From Salimicrobium flavidum (GTDB lineage Bacteria; Bacillota; Bacilli; Bacillales; Halobacillaceae), in contig NZ_FTOC01000003.1 of the NCBI RefSeq assembly GCF_900156645.1, positions 248,001 to 312,000 on the forward strand: 64,000 bases of DNA, written 5' to 3'. The position numbers were made by a program, and so were the translations under genes. A model generated the notes under the pieces. The model was not told the DNA's origin. It searched no databases and worked only from the letters and a program-made list of their open reading frames with translations. Within the stretch, counting starts at the first letter, position 1; each line of letters begins with the position of its first letter. Positions 7,927-18,181 of the stretch are shown piece by piece.

Positions 7927-9037
7927 AAATAAGCGGGCATTCAATGAAGATTTATTAACGAAAGCTTTTGAAGAACGAGTTGAATATTTTGAAGATAGAA
8001 CTCTACTTCATGATAAGTTAATTGAAACATTAAACTATTTGGAACGAGCCATAATGTGGGGAGCTGGATATAATATTATTTTGGTTGTTGGTCCTTCAGG
8101 TGTGGGTAAGTCCAAACTATACAATATGATATATAAATCTATTCTAGAGAAAATGAAAGATGAAATGGAGGTGGATAAATCTTTAATTCCAATCGTTAGA
8201 ACGGAGCTTCCGAACCCGGATTTAGGTAAGTTCAATTGGAAGGATTTTTATTCAAGAATTTTAACTAGTATTAATGAACCGTTGATTAATAAGAAGTACA
8301 ATGTAGATCATTTAATTAATCAAAGTGATAAAAGAAAAACGAATACATCTGGGACAGGTCAAGAACTTAGAAGGTCTATTGAGAAAGCTGTTTATCATCG
8401 TGGTACAAAAGCGATTTTAATTGATGAAGCTCAGCACTTCTTCAATGTGGGAAGTGGCAAAGCTGTTACAAGTCAATTTAATTCATTAAAATCATTAGCT
8501 AATATGTCAGGAGCTAAAATAGTAATGTTTGGAACCTATGATTTAACGTCTGTGATCAACTTGGATGGTCAATTATCAAGAAGGGTGAAAGAACTTCATT
8601 TTCCTAGATACCTTTACCAAGAGAAGAAAGATTTCATTGATTTTCAAAGTTTACTTTATTCTTTTCAAAAAGTGGTGCCAATTGAAGAAGAGCCTGATTT
8701 TGTGAGTAAGACAGAATATATGTACGATCATAGCTTAGGATGTGCAGGCATCTTGAAAGATTGGATTCAAAGAAGTTATTTAGATGCATTAACTAATAAC
8801 GAAAAAACAATAAACTTTTCGCACTTAGATAATAATAAACTTAAGACTGACAAACTAATAAGGTTATCTAATGAAGCTATAAGTGGGGAAAGGCATTTAA
8901 ATAATAACGAAAGTGATTTAGAAAGATTAAAATCCTTGCTCGGCACAAATAGCAAAGTCAAAAAAGAAAATAATGAAGGTAGGAGGAAAAATACTCAACC
9001 TGGAAAGAGAAAGCCAAGTAGAGACGTTGTTAATTAA
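7919..9037 (+). CDS. tnsC: TnsC AAA ATPase, transposition regulator, element 1
   Basis: A 372-residue AAA ATPase of the TnsC/TniB type that links TniQ on the target to the transposase. Walker A is VVGPSGVGKSK and Walker B is KAILIDEAQHFF, followed by the sensor region KIVMFGTYDL and the arginine-containing LSRRVKELHFPRY. The C-terminal tail is polar and basic (GKRKPSRD), perhaps for contact with TnsAB. The start ATG 7919 with TGAGGA upstream is chosen over an ATG at 7904; it overlaps the tnsAB stop, which implies translational coupling. Confidence 0.9.
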   Translation: MSENKRAFNEDLLTKAFEERVEYFEDRTLLHDKLIETLNYLERAIMWGAGYNIILVVGPSGVGKSKLYNMIYKSILEKMKDEMEVDKSLIPIVRTELPNPDLGKFNWKDFYSRILTSINEPLINKKYNVDHLINQSDKRKTNTSGTGQELRRSIEKAVYHRGTKAILIDEAQHFFNVGSGKAVTSQFNSLKSLANMSGAKIVMFGTYDLTSVINLDGQLSRRVKELHFPRYLYQEKKDFIDFQSLLYSFQKVVPIEEEPDFVSKTEYMYDHSLGCAGILKDWIQRSYLDALTNNEKTINFSHLDNNKLKTDKLIRLSNEAISGERHLNNNESDLERLKSLLGTNSKVKKENNEGRRKNTQPGKRKPSRDVVN

Positions 9038-9055
9038 AATGCTAAATTCTAAGAG

Positions 9056-10567
9056 GTGATGATAATTACAACTGAACGTATAGATAGCGTATCTGCGGAA
9101 TACAGTACCCTATATAATTTACAGCCTGTTGGTTTGGGGACTCCATACATAGAGTCCCTTACAAGTTACATTACAAGGTTAAGCAAAGAGCACAATGTAA
9201 GTTTGGGTAATCTTGTTAAAGGTGTTATTGGGCCTGCTTTCGAGCAATCTTATATTAAAAAGAATCTAGCAGAAAGTGTTTTTGGAGAAACAGGAAGATA
9301 TATTAATGGTAATAGTGATGTATCTATTTATTACATTAAAGTAATGGAAATCTTGACTGGAAGAGAAGATATACAACATTTAACTATGTGTAACTGGAAG
9401 GGAGTTTTTCACAAAAATATTATTGGGAAAAATAAAAAATGGTGTGAATTTTGTTTAGAAGAATGGAAGAAAAATGATCAAGTGATATATGAGCCTCTTA
9501 TATGGCAAGTAGATAATGTTAATTTTTGTGATAACCATAATTGCGAATTATCATCAATATGCTTTAACTGTAATAAATCACAGGGCTATTTGAGCAGTAT
9601 GAATAACCTGGGTTATTGTCAATTCTGTTTTAGTTGGTTAGGAGTTAAACGTTCTACATCAGAATCTGTTGAAACACCCCATGAAGAGGAGTTTATTAAT
9701 CAAAATTTCAAAGAGCTAATTTTAGAGTCTCAAAACAAACACAGCTTTCCTACTCAAAACAATATATTAAATTCTTTTAATTGCTTGAAAGATGAATATG
9801 GTGGGATAAATAAACTTTCTGTAATTCTAAATGTAAAATACCACACTTTAGTTAGTTGGGTTTTAGGTTACAATAGACCGTCTGTTGAGAATTTAGAAAT
9901 AGTGTGTAGTTCACTTAATATTTCTATGCTCGATTTTTTTGATTTAGATGAAAAAACAGTGATAGACAATAGAGTTTCCCTTCCTAACTCGTTTATTTTC
10001 GGTAATGACGAAGAATCAAGGAAGGAGCTGCAAAGAAATTTAGAAATTAAATTGAACGATGATACAGTACAGCCGCTCAGCAGTATAGCTAAAGAACTTC
10101 AAGTTAGTACTAATTATTTAAAAAGCAAATTTCCTGGGGTTACTAAGAAATTGTTAAATAAACATAGGGAGCATCAATCAAGGATATGGCAAAACAGATC
10201 AAATGAAATTATTCAACTCTTAAATGAAGAAATAAACAGTCCCCAACCAATAAGTAAAGCTGAGTTTTGTAGAGTAAATGAATTCTCACTAAGTTCTTTA
10301 AATAGACATTTTCCCCTATTAGCTAGAGAATTAGTTGAGAAGCATAAAGAATATACTGCGTTTAAAAAGAAGAAACGAAAGGAAGAAATCAAAAAGGAAG
10401 TAAAAGATATAATGATAACTATTCATAACAGAGGGGAATACCCTAGTATTAGAAATATAATTAAGAGTATGAATAAAAAGGGAGTGTTTAGAAACCCGGA
10501 GATTAGAAGTTATTACAAAGCTCAAATGAAGGAATTGGGGTATGTCGTGAATAAAAATCGTAAATAG
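9056..10567 (+). CDS. tniQ: TniQ/TnsD-family protein, element 1, second copy
   Basis: A second TniQ protein, about 500 residues. It shows the N-terminal TniQ pattern (LQPVGLGTPYIESLTSYITRL), Cys/His zinc-finger pairs (WCEFC, CDNHNCEL, CFNC, CQFC), a middle HTH-like segment (YHTLVSWVLGYNRPSVENL) and the C-terminal YPSIRNIIKSM...Y module. The start is uncertain: GTG 9056 and ATG 9059 overlap the AGAGGTGATG ribosome-binding sequence. It is the last gene of the tns operon and more like the distal TniQ of element 2 (30552-31886) than the first TniQ of its own element. Two TniQs in one element suggest two target pathways, as with TnsD-like and home-site versus alternative targeting. Confidence 0.88.
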   Translation: MMIITTERIDSVSAEYSTLYNLQPVGLGTPYIESLTSYITRLSKEHNVSLGNLVKGVIGPAFEQSYIKKNLAESVFGETGRYINGNSDVSIYYIKVMEILTGREDIQHLTMCNWKGVFHKNIIGKNKKWCEFCLEEWKKNDQVIYEPLIWQVDNVNFCDNHNCELSSICFNCNKSQGYLSSMNNLGYCQFCFSWLGVKRSTSESVETPHEEEFINQNFKELILESQNKHSFPTQNNILNSFNCLKDEYGGINKLSVILNVKYHTLVSWVLGYNRPSVENLEIVCSSLNISMLDFFDLDEKTVIDNRVSLPNSFIFGNDEESRKELQRNLEIKLNDDTVQPLSSIAKELQVSTNYLKSKFPGVTKKLLNKHREHQSRIWQNRSNEIIQLLNEEINSPQPISKAEFCRVNEFSLSSLNRHFPLLARELVEKHKEYTAFKKKKRKEEIKKEVKDIMITIHNRGEYPSIRNIIKSMNKKGVFRNPEIRSYYKAQMKELGYVVNKNRK

Positions 10568-10591
10568 CTATTTATAAAATTTACTGAAGTT

Positions 10592-10623
10592 TTTGGGGGC
10601 ATAAGTAATGTTGTGCTCCCAAA
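10592..10623. terminator. hairpin after the second tniQ
   Basis: TTTGGGGGCA pairs with TGCTCCCAAA around a loop of about 12 bases. A T run is absent, so it may be a processed or weak terminator. Confidence 0.4.
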
Positions 10624-10685
10624 TATATCATAATTACATACAAAATTTTTTATAAAATGAGCTTAATTGAAAGGTGTATTTTGAA

Positions 10686-11441
10686 ATGAAAAAAGTGATT
10701 ATTATTTTAGCCTTAGTTTTATTCCCGCTGATTATGTCGTTACTTATTAAAGTACCTTTATTTAATTTTTCAAGTGGTACTACTGATTCTTGGATAGGAT
10801 TTTGGGGAAGTTATCTTGGTGCATTAGTAGGTGCGGGAACTGTTTATATGGTAACCAATATACAAATACAGGAACAACGAAAAATTCAATTGGAGTCTAT
10901 TAGGGAAGAACACTATAATGCCTTGAAAAGGGAAATGAAACAATACCATTTTCGGAATCAAATTGATAAAATTGAAGATTTTAATGAAACAATAGAAGAG
11001 TTTTTGGATACTCTTACTAAATGTTCGAACGATTTTACCAAGTACATTACATATACGCATATCTTGTATGGTGAACAGGATAATTACACAAAGGAAGAAG
11101 AGACTAAATATAAAGAAGAAATAAAAGAACTCAAAGATGAATTATATAATTGGATTCATAGGTTAAATAGACTTAATTTTAGAATTAATAGATTATCTTT
11201 ATATATAGAAGATACATCTAGCTATACTAAAAGCATAAGTAGTCAACTTGTTGAATTTGTTGATGAGCTTAAAAGTGGATATAGAGACGATTATAGCTTT
11301 AAGAAATACTTAGACTTTAATCAAGCATCATTAAATCATCATCTCGAACAGTTCATGGGTCTAACAAGTCAATTATTGAATAATGTTTTGCAACCAAAAT
11401 TAGAACAGAAAATAAATGAAATGAATTCAGGCGAAATGTAA
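10686..11441 (+). CDS. membrane-anchored coiled-coil protein, unknown
   Basis: A protein of about 251 residues from ATG 10686; the frame is open from GTG 10674, but AAAGG at 10669 fits the ATG better. It has two membrane segments (residues about 3-23 and 42-62, separated by a short polar loop), then a long charged, helical cytoplasmic part rich in Lys, Glu and Asn. The pattern WIGFWGSYLGALVGAG followed by an EQRKIQLE coiled coil is common in uncharacterised accessory-genome membrane proteins. It is the last gene before the right end of element 1 and so is likely cargo. No function can be assigned. Confidence 0.6.
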   Translation: MKKVIIILALVLFPLIMSLLIKVPLFNFSSGTTDSWIGFWGSYLGALVGAGTVYMVTNIQIQEQRKIQLESIREEHYNALKREMKQYHFRNQIDKIEDFNETIEEFLDTLTKCSNDFTKYITYTHILYGEQDNYTKEEETKYKEEIKELKDELYNWIHRLNRLNFRINRLSLYIEDTSSYTKSISSQLVEFVDELKSGYRDDYSFKKYLDFNQASLNHHLEQFMGLTSQLLNNVLQPKLEQKINEMNSGEM

Positions 11442-11540
11442 GGTTGATCTAAAAATTATGATTAACAAATTCATTGCGAAATTTTTTTGTGAACATGTTT
11501 TATCAGGTTAAATCATATGTTTTCCTGGAATTTTAAAATT

Positions 11541-11707
11541 AAGAATAAGGCTTCCTAGAGTTGAAGAATAAAGAAACAAGGTTTCTTAAAGTTCAAACTT
11601 TGAAAATTATATAAAAAGATTTTTGTTAATAGATGGTGTGATCCATTGTCATGACTGGAGCGGAAAGCTTATGCCTTATTTAAGGAAATTATATGCTTTA
11701 CGTCACA
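11541..11707. repeat. right end of element 1 with TnsB-like sites
   Basis: Two inner sites face one way (11543-11562 GAATAAGGCTTCCTAGAGTT, and a weaker one at 11572-11593) and two outer sites face the other (11662-11678 and 11681-11707). The terminus is TTTACGTCACA, ending at 11707. The segment CATGACTGGAGCGGAAAGCTT corresponds to the right end of element 2 near 32018-32036. An open frame running through here (11623-11916) is made by transposon ends and is not a gene. Confidence 0.85.
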
Positions 11708-11712
11708 TTTAT
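11708..11712. repeat. TTTAT target duplication, left of element 2
   Basis: These five bases are exactly what separates the ...CGTCACA end of element 1 from the TGTGACG... start of element 2. The same TTTAT follows the other end of element 2 at 32077-32081. Five bases is the Tn7 duplication length. Confidence 0.88.
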
Positions 11713-11812
11713 TGTGACGTGAAGCATAAATTTTCCAAACGGAAGACTTATGCTTCATTTGACTTTAGGAAGACTTATGCTTCATTTAAATCTAGGAAAG
11801 CTTATGCTTTAA
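11713..11812. repeat. left end of element 2 with four TnsB-like sites
   Basis: The terminal site (11713-11736) is in minus orientation (GAAGCATAAATTTTCC). Three inner sites are in plus orientation: 11741-11756, 11764-11783 and 11791-11810, each with the GGAA..CTTATGCTT core. This opposite orientation of the terminal site is mirrored at the right end. Confidence 0.85.
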
Positions 11813-11983
11813 TGTCAGGAACAGATGAATTTGTTTTAAAGAATATCAAAGAACTCGTAGCGTTACATAGTAACCATCTTGTTCATCAATTACATGTGTA
11901 CAAAGAAAGAGCGTAGAAATACGGTCTTAAAGATGCTCATCGTGCTCCACATTTCTCAAAACATTAATATATCTACGTTTGAA

Positions 11984-12016
11984 GGCTCTCAACCATTTTG
12001 GTTGGGGGTCTTTTTT
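11984..12016 (+). terminator. terminator upstream of the Avs-like gene
   Basis: GGCTCTCAACC pairs with GGTTGGGGGTC around ATTTT, followed by six T. The DNA between the left end and here (11813-11983) encodes no convincing gene, so the terminator may insulate the cargo from outside transcription or be left from a lost gene. Confidence 0.65.
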
Positions 12017-12072
12017 GTTTGATAAATACAAATTACTTGATAGGACATACCTAATAGAGAGTAGTTGGATTG

Positions 12073-12101
12073 TTGACTTTTTTGTAAAATTTAATTAACT
12101 T
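12073..12101 (+). promoter_or_regulatory. likely promoter of the Avs-like gene
   Basis: TTGACT at 12073-12078, 17-base spacer, TAACTT at 12096-12101. The preceding GATTGTTGACTTTTT is nearly the same as the TTGACT box upstream of the tniQ genes (near 3884 and 18955). Confidence 0.45.
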
Positions 12102-12136
12102 AGAGTGAATACATTATTTAGTAGGGGAGTGACAGA

Positions 12137-15100
12137 ATGAGTTCAACACTTAACCCAACGGCGGGGGCAGCTGATCCTTATTGGTACGAATGGTCTGTCG
12201 GTCAAAGATATATAATTGATATGCTGAATCCTGATATGGAAATTGCGTCAGTCATATTACAATCGACTGAGGCACAAGGTTTAGATGATGTAATTGTTAC
12301 ATATACAAATGGATCAAGAGAATATTTTCAGGTTAAACATACCCGCAATTATGATACTGTCACATTTGGGAACTTGGTATCTGTAGATAACGATAGTAAT
12401 AATTCATTATTAAAAAGTATAGCAAAAGCATGGAAAGAAGCTAAAGCTAAGTCAAATAAATGCTATCCTATTCTATTCACTAATAGAAAACCTGGGGAAC
12501 GTATATCTAAAGCACCAAATTTACAGAACAATAAGTACCAAAGGCCTGCTTTATCAAAATTTTGGGAGTACATTAAAGGGCAGGTGAAAGTTGCTGAAAA
12601 GCTTGAAGATGTCCAAATCCCACCTGAATGGAGTGAAGCTTGGATAGAATGGTGTGCTCAACTGAACGTTCTAGATAACGAGCATGAGAAATTGGAGTTT
12701 CTACAATCACTTAGAATGGAAATGAGACAACCGAATTTACAGGAAATGAATGATGAGCTTATTGAAAAACTCGCCTTCTCATTTGCTATTACCTTCGAGC
12801 AAGCACGCCCATTATTAGGATTGCTTGATAGTGCTTTGCGTGTATGGGCCACAACTCTGCGTGAAAAAGAACCGATAGATGTAGAGGAGGTATATAGTCG
12901 ATTAAGTTTACCAGCAGTAGAGACCACCGGCGAGCATGACCTTTGCCCACCGGAGCCTTTTTTTCCAAGTCGAAAGCAGTTTGTTGATGATTTGGCAAAT
13001 GAATTGTTAAGTGGAGATAAACCTATTGTATTTTTAAGTGGTCTTCCAGGTATAGGGAAAACAAGCATTGTAAGTACACTGGCAAACCACCGAGAACCAG
13101 TTATTGATTTAAGATATCATGCGTTTCGACCAATAACTCCTGATATAACAGAGTTACCTGCTGATGTTGGTGAAACAACTAAAGCTAAAGTTTTATGGGG
13201 GGACTTACTATCTCAGCTAAGGACAATGTTGAAAGGTAGATTAAAACGATATGAAGTACCCATAAGAAATGAGTTTTTGAGTATTGATGAACTGAGAGAA
13301 AATGTATTGAGGCTTGCTAACGAACTAGGGAAGGAACGTGATCGTCCAACGATTATTGCTATAGATGGAATTGATCATGCTGCTCGAGCTAGTTATGAAG
13401 AATCTACCTTTCTTGATACATTGATACCCCCAGATGGAGTACCTGAAAACGTTCGCTTTTTTATCATTGGCCAACCAATTGAAGCATACGATAAATATCC
13501 TTTTTGGCTTAAAGATAAAAAAAGTAATATTTCTTTTTGGGATGTAACTGGAATCGAAACAAAGGATATTGCAAGCTTGTTTTCTTCTTCTGAAAATAAT
13601 TTGCCGGAGGGTCAATTTCATAATGCTGTAAGAGTTATTGATAGAGTAGCGGATGGGAACACATTATCAGCTATTTTTGCTGTTCATGAAGCTCGTTACT
13701 GCAACAGTGTGGAAGAGCTTGATGAAAAGTTAGAAAATCGACGATTAACAACTGGGATATCAGCTTACTATGAGGAGATTTGGTCTTCTGCAGTAGAACC
13801 TTTGAAGAAAACTCACCCTTTTATAGGTTATGATATTGCTGGGTGTTTTTCTTTAAGCAGTGAACGAGTAACAGGAAAAGCACTTTCAAAAATTTTTTCG
13901 GAATTATCTATATCTGTATCCACTTGGACAAATGTACTGCGTGAACTTCGCCCTTTAGTAGAGAATGATGAACAAGGTTTTCGTTTGACTCATAATGATG
14001 TTCGAGTCCATCTGACATCACAGATTCAATCGGATACTGAGAGATTAAAAGAAACTGCAAGTGATATCGCTGATTACTATTGGTACGAAGAAGAGAAGGG
14101 GGTAGCTCGTCACGCAGACTTGTTTAAATTATTACAATTAAGTGGGCGTTTCACTGATCAATCTTACGTATTTACACCTCAGTATGTAATGGAAGCACAC
14201 GCGCTTAAACGCCCTATGAGAGAATTAGTTGAGCAATGCCGGATAGCGGTGTCAGAAGTTGCGGATACTGATGATTGGGGATGTGTTCACAATGTTTCTT
14301 GCGCAGTTACTACACTACAACAATTACTCAAGACAGTTGAATGGACAGGTAGTGAATATAAGTTTGTTTCAGAAACCCCTTCCTTTTTAATATCAGAAGG
14401 AAGAGTTCCCAATGTGAACTCTTGGAGTCTAGAGGTTGTAGAGGACACGTTAAATGATACGTTAAACCTAATTGAGTCAGGCGAGTTAGATCGAGCGAGA
14501 GGACTAGTGAAGCGGTGGTTTACTGATTTAAACCCAATTGATCTATTAGAAATACTTCCTGAAAGTGATATATATGACCAATTTAGAGAGGATGAAGAAC
14601 TTTCGGATACTACATTAAATTTGTTTCGCAATTGGGGGTATATTAGTCAGTATATAGGAATATCGTGGAATGGCGAAATAGACAGAGAAGTAGTGGAGGG
14701 AGAAAGGCAATATTCTTTAGCTCTAGCTTCTTTTTATGGAGGATTTCTAGAGGGAGCAGTTGCTTACGGCGGAAAATTTCGATGGGCCAGAGTGTTGAAG
14801 TTCACTACAATTTTTTTCTGGAGCGACATTGGAGTATGTCTGGAGAAACTTGCCGTTCAAAAGAGATGGGAAGAGGTTAATATCACCCTTTTGCACTTGA
14901 AAGGTCGTCAAAAGAAATCTCCGATTTCTTTTCAGATACGAGCGGCTACTTATAGTTTGATAACAGGTCATCACGTACTATTTGAACATTGGAGTGGACC
15001 AATAAAATCTTCTGGTTTTGATTGTTTAAATGAACATAGAAGTAGTTTTGATAATGATGAGCGGGCAAACCTTTATTGCATGGTAAGTTTTGTTTTGGGG

Positions 15101-18100
15101 GCTGAATTTCTGGGGCGTGAGAGTAGCGGAATAAGTATGGAGGGAGTTCAACATTATCTTTCGAATAGACAAGATGATAGAGTACGAGAGAATGCAGCGG
15201 TTCTATTTAACTCTAGTGCTTTAGCAGGAAAGTGGCTAGGGATTTTGCTTAGGAAAGGTGTGGACACAACTAAAAATTTTGTTACCGGCATTGAACTTGA
15301 AAGAGTGTTGAAAGCTTTATTCGGGCAGCGTAAGCAAAAGTGGAAACTTGTCTACGGTTTGAAAGATCCTTCAAAAGATATCCTTGAAATTCTCATAGAA
15401 TGTGCAGATCGTATTGGTCAACCATTTAGTGGGATTGTCTTTAATATAATAAAAGAAGAATGTGAGAGTTATCCTGTTAACTATATTTTGGAAATAGGGT
15501 GGCGATATTTAGCCGACCGAGGAGAATACGATTTATTAATGAATTGGTTTAACCATTGGTGCGGAGTCGAAGGTAAAGCATGGCAAGAGGATCCATCAGA
15601 AAGAGCAAATATAGTAGAACGCTTATCAACGCTAGCAATTGAAATTGGGTTTGAGCAAGAAGCAAATAGAGCTTCTGAACGTTTGAATTGGTGCGGAATT
15701 AGTTACACGGGGCACAAAGAATATGTGCTTGATGGTGCGCTTTCCTGGTTTAGATCACTGGCTCAAATAAAGCCCGAAATTTGGGACAAGGAAGGGAAGT
15801 TATTGCTTGAAATTTCCCAGGAAGCAACGAGGGTAGGAGATAATCGGATTTCTTATTTAGTGGATGATTCTGTTGCCGGAGTAGCTAGTTCTAATGGTGT
15901 TTCTGCAATGTGGCGCTTATATATGGCAGAAAATATGATGGAACCACTCATAGACCATAAAGAAATGCTTTTTGACGGTTTAATCGAAATGCTAGGTAAT
16001 CAAGATCTACCCGAGCAAGAGTACCTAGCGTTGTGGTCATTTGGGGTTGGTGTTTTCAATTGGGAAAATGGTGTTGATAGGTGTTATCTTAGTGACTTAA
16101 AGAAGGCAATATTTATTGCTATGAATCGAAATGGCATGGACCTGAGGGAAAAACTAAACAAAATTGGTCCTGCTGAGTTTCACGCCAATTATGATGAAGA
16201 TCGTTATAGAGTTCCAGAAAGATGGTTTGAAACTTCAAATGAACTACATTCATCAGACGATAAATTAAATGATTTATACCAAGAACTAAATGAAACATCA
16301 ATAGAGAATGCTATTAATGTTTTGAATGAACAATACAGCGATGGTAAGAAATTTTACTCTAGCGAAATTTGGATGGGTGTATGCTTTCTAGCTAAGAGAT
16401 TAAATGAAGAACGACCTCGGGGATTTGTAAAGTATGTAGACTTATTATTAGATTTGGTAAAAAGCCGAGAAGATTTATATACTTGGACATATGACAGGGT
16501 ATATTTGGCTTACAAAGAACTTATTCCTTTGTTAACAGAGGACAAGAGGAAGGGTATACTTAAAGAAGTAATAGCAAAGATGGAAGAACAAGATGATTAT
16601 AGAATTTGGCTTGAGAGCATTAGTGAGAATTTGGATTATATCTGCCTATTTCGGTCTAGGTCAGTAGTTGGACAAGATCTAGATGACGGGGTAAATCGAA
16701 TTCTTTCCACTCATGAAATGTGGATTAACGGTAAAGGCTATTTACCAGAAATGCCAAAAATCGAAATTCCGAGTTATGAAGAAACTGAAACCCCTCCCGT
16801 TACTTGGTCACAATTTGCAGTGCGTTATTTATTTGATTTATTGAAAACTGATAATGGCACAAGAATTGAAGCGGCCCTAAGAGGGTTGTGGGGGATTGCG
16901 GAAACAAACCCAGAAGACTTAGAGTTTATTACAAGTAATTGGAGCAAATTAAATTCACGAGCTAAAGAGTGGGTTCTATTGTTAGCAGAAAGAGCAGCAA
17001 TCAGCTTACCCCAAGCCTTTAAGCCTTTTATAGAAATTGTGAGTCAGTGTTATGAAGGGCATGATTTAAGGTTGAAATTACAATCGTATTCTATTTTAAA
17101 GGCTTTAGACAGCGAAACTCCAAATTGGAATATGAGTCAACATCCAGCGCATGAACAAATTGCATCCCTATCATCAGAAAGCGAGCAAGGAGTATTAGAT
17201 ATTCCTAGTATTAAACAGGGAGCATTACATTATGCCACTGGAACACGTTTGATAAGAAGTACATTAAATATGTTACAAGCGGCTACTGGGGAAAGATTAA
17301 GGGAAATTGAGAGAAAATATGCAGCATATTCGAAAGCATACCCTTCGGAGCCATTTAGTATCGAAAAAATCAAAAGAAGAACTCACGAAAAACTACTGTC
17401 AGAATCATCCGAACTTGATCGCTTACTGGAGGTTATCTATTACGAGCTCTATAATGGAAGGTGGAAAGATATCCCACTTGTGAGGATATCACAAGCGTTG
17501 ACAACAAGCGATGATCCATTTGTGTTATTGAAATCGCCTGAACCTTTCATAAATATGGAGGGGTGGCTCATTGACGAAGCACTTGAAAAAAAGGTAGGTA
17601 GCAATGAAGAAATAAAAGAATCCCTAATGCCTTGTGTTCATACAGGATTGGCTGAAAACGATTTGGTACTTGGAGCGGTTTTATGCACATATTCTCGTTC
17701 AAGCGATGTGAAATTAGTTTATGATTGTTCATTGAAAATGGATGAAACTTTATTATCACCAGTCAGTCGAATTTCAACCTTTAACGGGCGAACTTTCGCT
17801 TTATTTGATAATAACAGGTTCGACCCTCAGATTGTACACCAACCACTTCTGAGGTTGACTTATGAAAGCGGAGGAATAGGAAGTTTTGAGCTAGGAAGTC
17901 TTTTATGCTATCCGTCTAATCTTTGGACAACTATTTTTGGCTGGAAACCATCGAAAGAGAATCCAACAGTGTGGGTGGATGAAAGTGACAAACCAGTGGT
18001 TAGGCTTGAGCATTTTCATGGTCCAGTGAGGGATTTAATTCATGAACCATATTATCGTCAACCTTTCATGCAAAGATGGGTATGTTCAAAAGAAGCCTTT

Positions 18101-18181
18101 GAAGAAGCTCTTACCAAAATGGATATGTTTGAAATAGAGAACGTTGATGTGGAAGTGAATTCATTTGGTGAGGTTCTGTAA
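12137..18181 (+). CDS. Avs-like STAND ATPase with N-terminal Cap4-type nuclease
   Basis: A 2014-residue protein with the layout of antiviral STAND (Avs) ATPases. Residues 13-68 have a Cap4/DUF4297-like nuclease core: E18, then LDD (D50, D51) and FQVK (Q65, K67). The NTPase domain follows: Walker A GLPGIGKTS at 302-310, Walker B IIAIDGIDHA near 405-412, then a winged-helix region. From about residue 700 to the end it is a long helical repeat array, which in Avs proteins senses a phage protein and then activates the nuclease. The start ATG 12137 follows GTAGGGGAGTG. The gene is intact and is the first cargo of element 2. Which Avs class it belongs to and what it senses cannot be read from sequence. 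A general DUF4297-NTPase defence protein is the alternative name for the same thing. Confidence 0.8.
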   Translation: MSSTLNPTAGAADPYWYEWSVGQRYIIDMLNPDMEIASVILQSTEAQGLDDVIVTYTNGSREYFQVKHTRNYDTVTFGNLVSVDNDSNNSLLKSIAKAWKEAKAKSNKCYPILFTNRKPGERISKAPNLQNNKYQRPALSKFWEYIKGQVKVAEKLEDVQIPPEWSEAWIEWCAQLNVLDNEHEKLEFLQSLRMEMRQPNLQEMNDELIEKLAFSFAITFEQARPLLGLLDSALRVWATTLREKEPIDVEEVYSRLSLPAVETTGEHDLCPPEPFFPSRKQFVDDLANELLSGDKPIVFLSGLPGIGKTSIVSTLANHREPVIDLRYHAFRPITPDITELPADVGETTKAKVLWGDLLSQLRTMLKGRLKRYEVPIRNEFLSIDELRENVLRLANELGKERDRPTIIAIDGIDHAARASYEESTFLDTLIPPDGVPENVRFFIIGQPIEAYDKYPFWLKDKKSNISFWDVTGIETKDIASLFSSSENNLPEGQFHNAVRVIDRVADGNTLSAIFAVHEARYCNSVEELDEKLENRRLTTGISAYYEEIWSSAVEPLKKTHPFIGYDIAGCFSLSSERVTGKALSKIFSELSISVSTWTNVLRELRPLVENDEQGFRLTHNDVRVHLTSQIQSDTERLKETASDIADYYWYEEEKGVARHADLFKLLQLSGRFTDQSYVFTPQYVMEAHALKRPMRELVEQCRIAVSEVADTDDWGCVHNVSCAVTTLQQLLKTVEWTGSEYKFVSETPSFLISEGRVPNVNSWSLEVVEDTLNDTLNLIESGELDRARGLVKRWFTDLNPIDLLEILPESDIYDQFREDEELSDTTLNLFRNWGYISQYIGISWNGEIDREVVEGERQYSLALASFYGGFLEGAVAYGGKFRWARVLKFTTIFFWSDIGVCLEKLAVQKRWEEVNITLLHLKGRQKKSPISFQIRAATYSLITGHHVLFEHWSGPIKSSGFDCLNEHRSSFDNDERANLYCMVSFVLGAEFLGRESSGISMEGVQHYLSNRQDDRVRENAAVLFNSSALAGKWLGILLRKGVDTTKNFVTGIELERVLKALFGQRKQKWKLVYGLKDPSKDILEILIECADRIGQPFSGIVFNIIKEECESYPVNYILEIGWRYLADRGEYDLLMNWFNHWCGVEGKAWQEDPSERANIVERLSTLAIEIGFEQEANRASERLNWCGISYTGHKEYVLDGALSWFRSLAQIKPEIWDKEGKLLLEISQEATRVGDNRISYLVDDSVAGVASSNGVSAMWRLYMAENMMEPLIDHKEMLFDGLIEMLGNQDLPEQEYLALWSFGVGVFNWENGVDRCYLSDLKKAIFIAMNRNGMDLREKLNKIGPAEFHANYDEDRYRVPERWFETSNELHSSDDKLNDLYQELNETSIENAINVLNEQYSDGKKFYSSEIWMGVCFLAKRLNEERPRGFVKYVDLLLDLVKSREDLYTWTYDRVYLAYKELIPLLTEDKRKGILKEVIAKMEEQDDYRIWLESISENLDYICLFRSRSVVGQDLDDGVNRILSTHEMWINGKGYLPEMPKIEIPSYEETETPPVTWSQFAVRYLFDLLKTDNGTRIEAALRGLWGIAETNPEDLEFITSNWSKLNSRAKEWVLLLAERAAISLPQAFKPFIEIVSQCYEGHDLRLKLQSYSILKALDSETPNWNMSQHPAHEQIASLSSESEQGVLDIPSIKQGALHYATGTRLIRSTLNMLQAATGERLREIERKYAAYSKAYPSEPFSIEKIKRRTHEKLLSESSELDRLLEVIYYELYNGRWKDIPLVRISQALTTSDDPFVLLKSPEPFINMEGWLIDEALEKKVGSNEEIKESLMPCVHTGLAENDLVLGAVLCTYSRSSDVKLVYDCSLKMDETLLSPVSRISTFNGRTFALFDNNRFDPQIVHQPLLRLTYESGGIGSFELGSLLCYPSNLWTTIFGWKPSKENPTVWVDESDKPVVRLEHFHGPVRDLIHEPYYRQPFMQRWVCSKEAFEEALTKMDMFEIENVDVEVNSFGEVL

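Larger units (their letters stand above)
1..11707 (+). mobile_element. Tn7-like transposon, element 1 (left terminus just outside window)
   Basis: This is a Tn7-like element with the gene order tniQ, tnsAB fusion, tnsC, tniQ. Its right terminus reads ...TTTACGTCACA and ends at 11707, followed by TTTAT and then the start of element 2. A TnsB-like site at 9-32 matches the third internal site of the left end of element 2 (11791-11812). By that spacing the left terminus should lie about 70 bases before the window. Cargo is three exported proteins, a small HTH protein, a membrane protein and decayed insertion-sequence DNA. The right end is seen directly; the left boundary is inferred. Confidence 0.85.

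Noticed and set aside
11713-11812. Repeats at the transposon end as a CRISPR array
   Set aside because: The repeats are about 20 bases, imperfect, with spacers under 10 bases and opposite orientations; they fit transposase sites.
11623-11916. Open frame of 97 codons across the element junction
   Set aside because: It reads through the terminal repeats of both transposons and the TTTAT duplication, so it is a by-product of the ends and not a gene.
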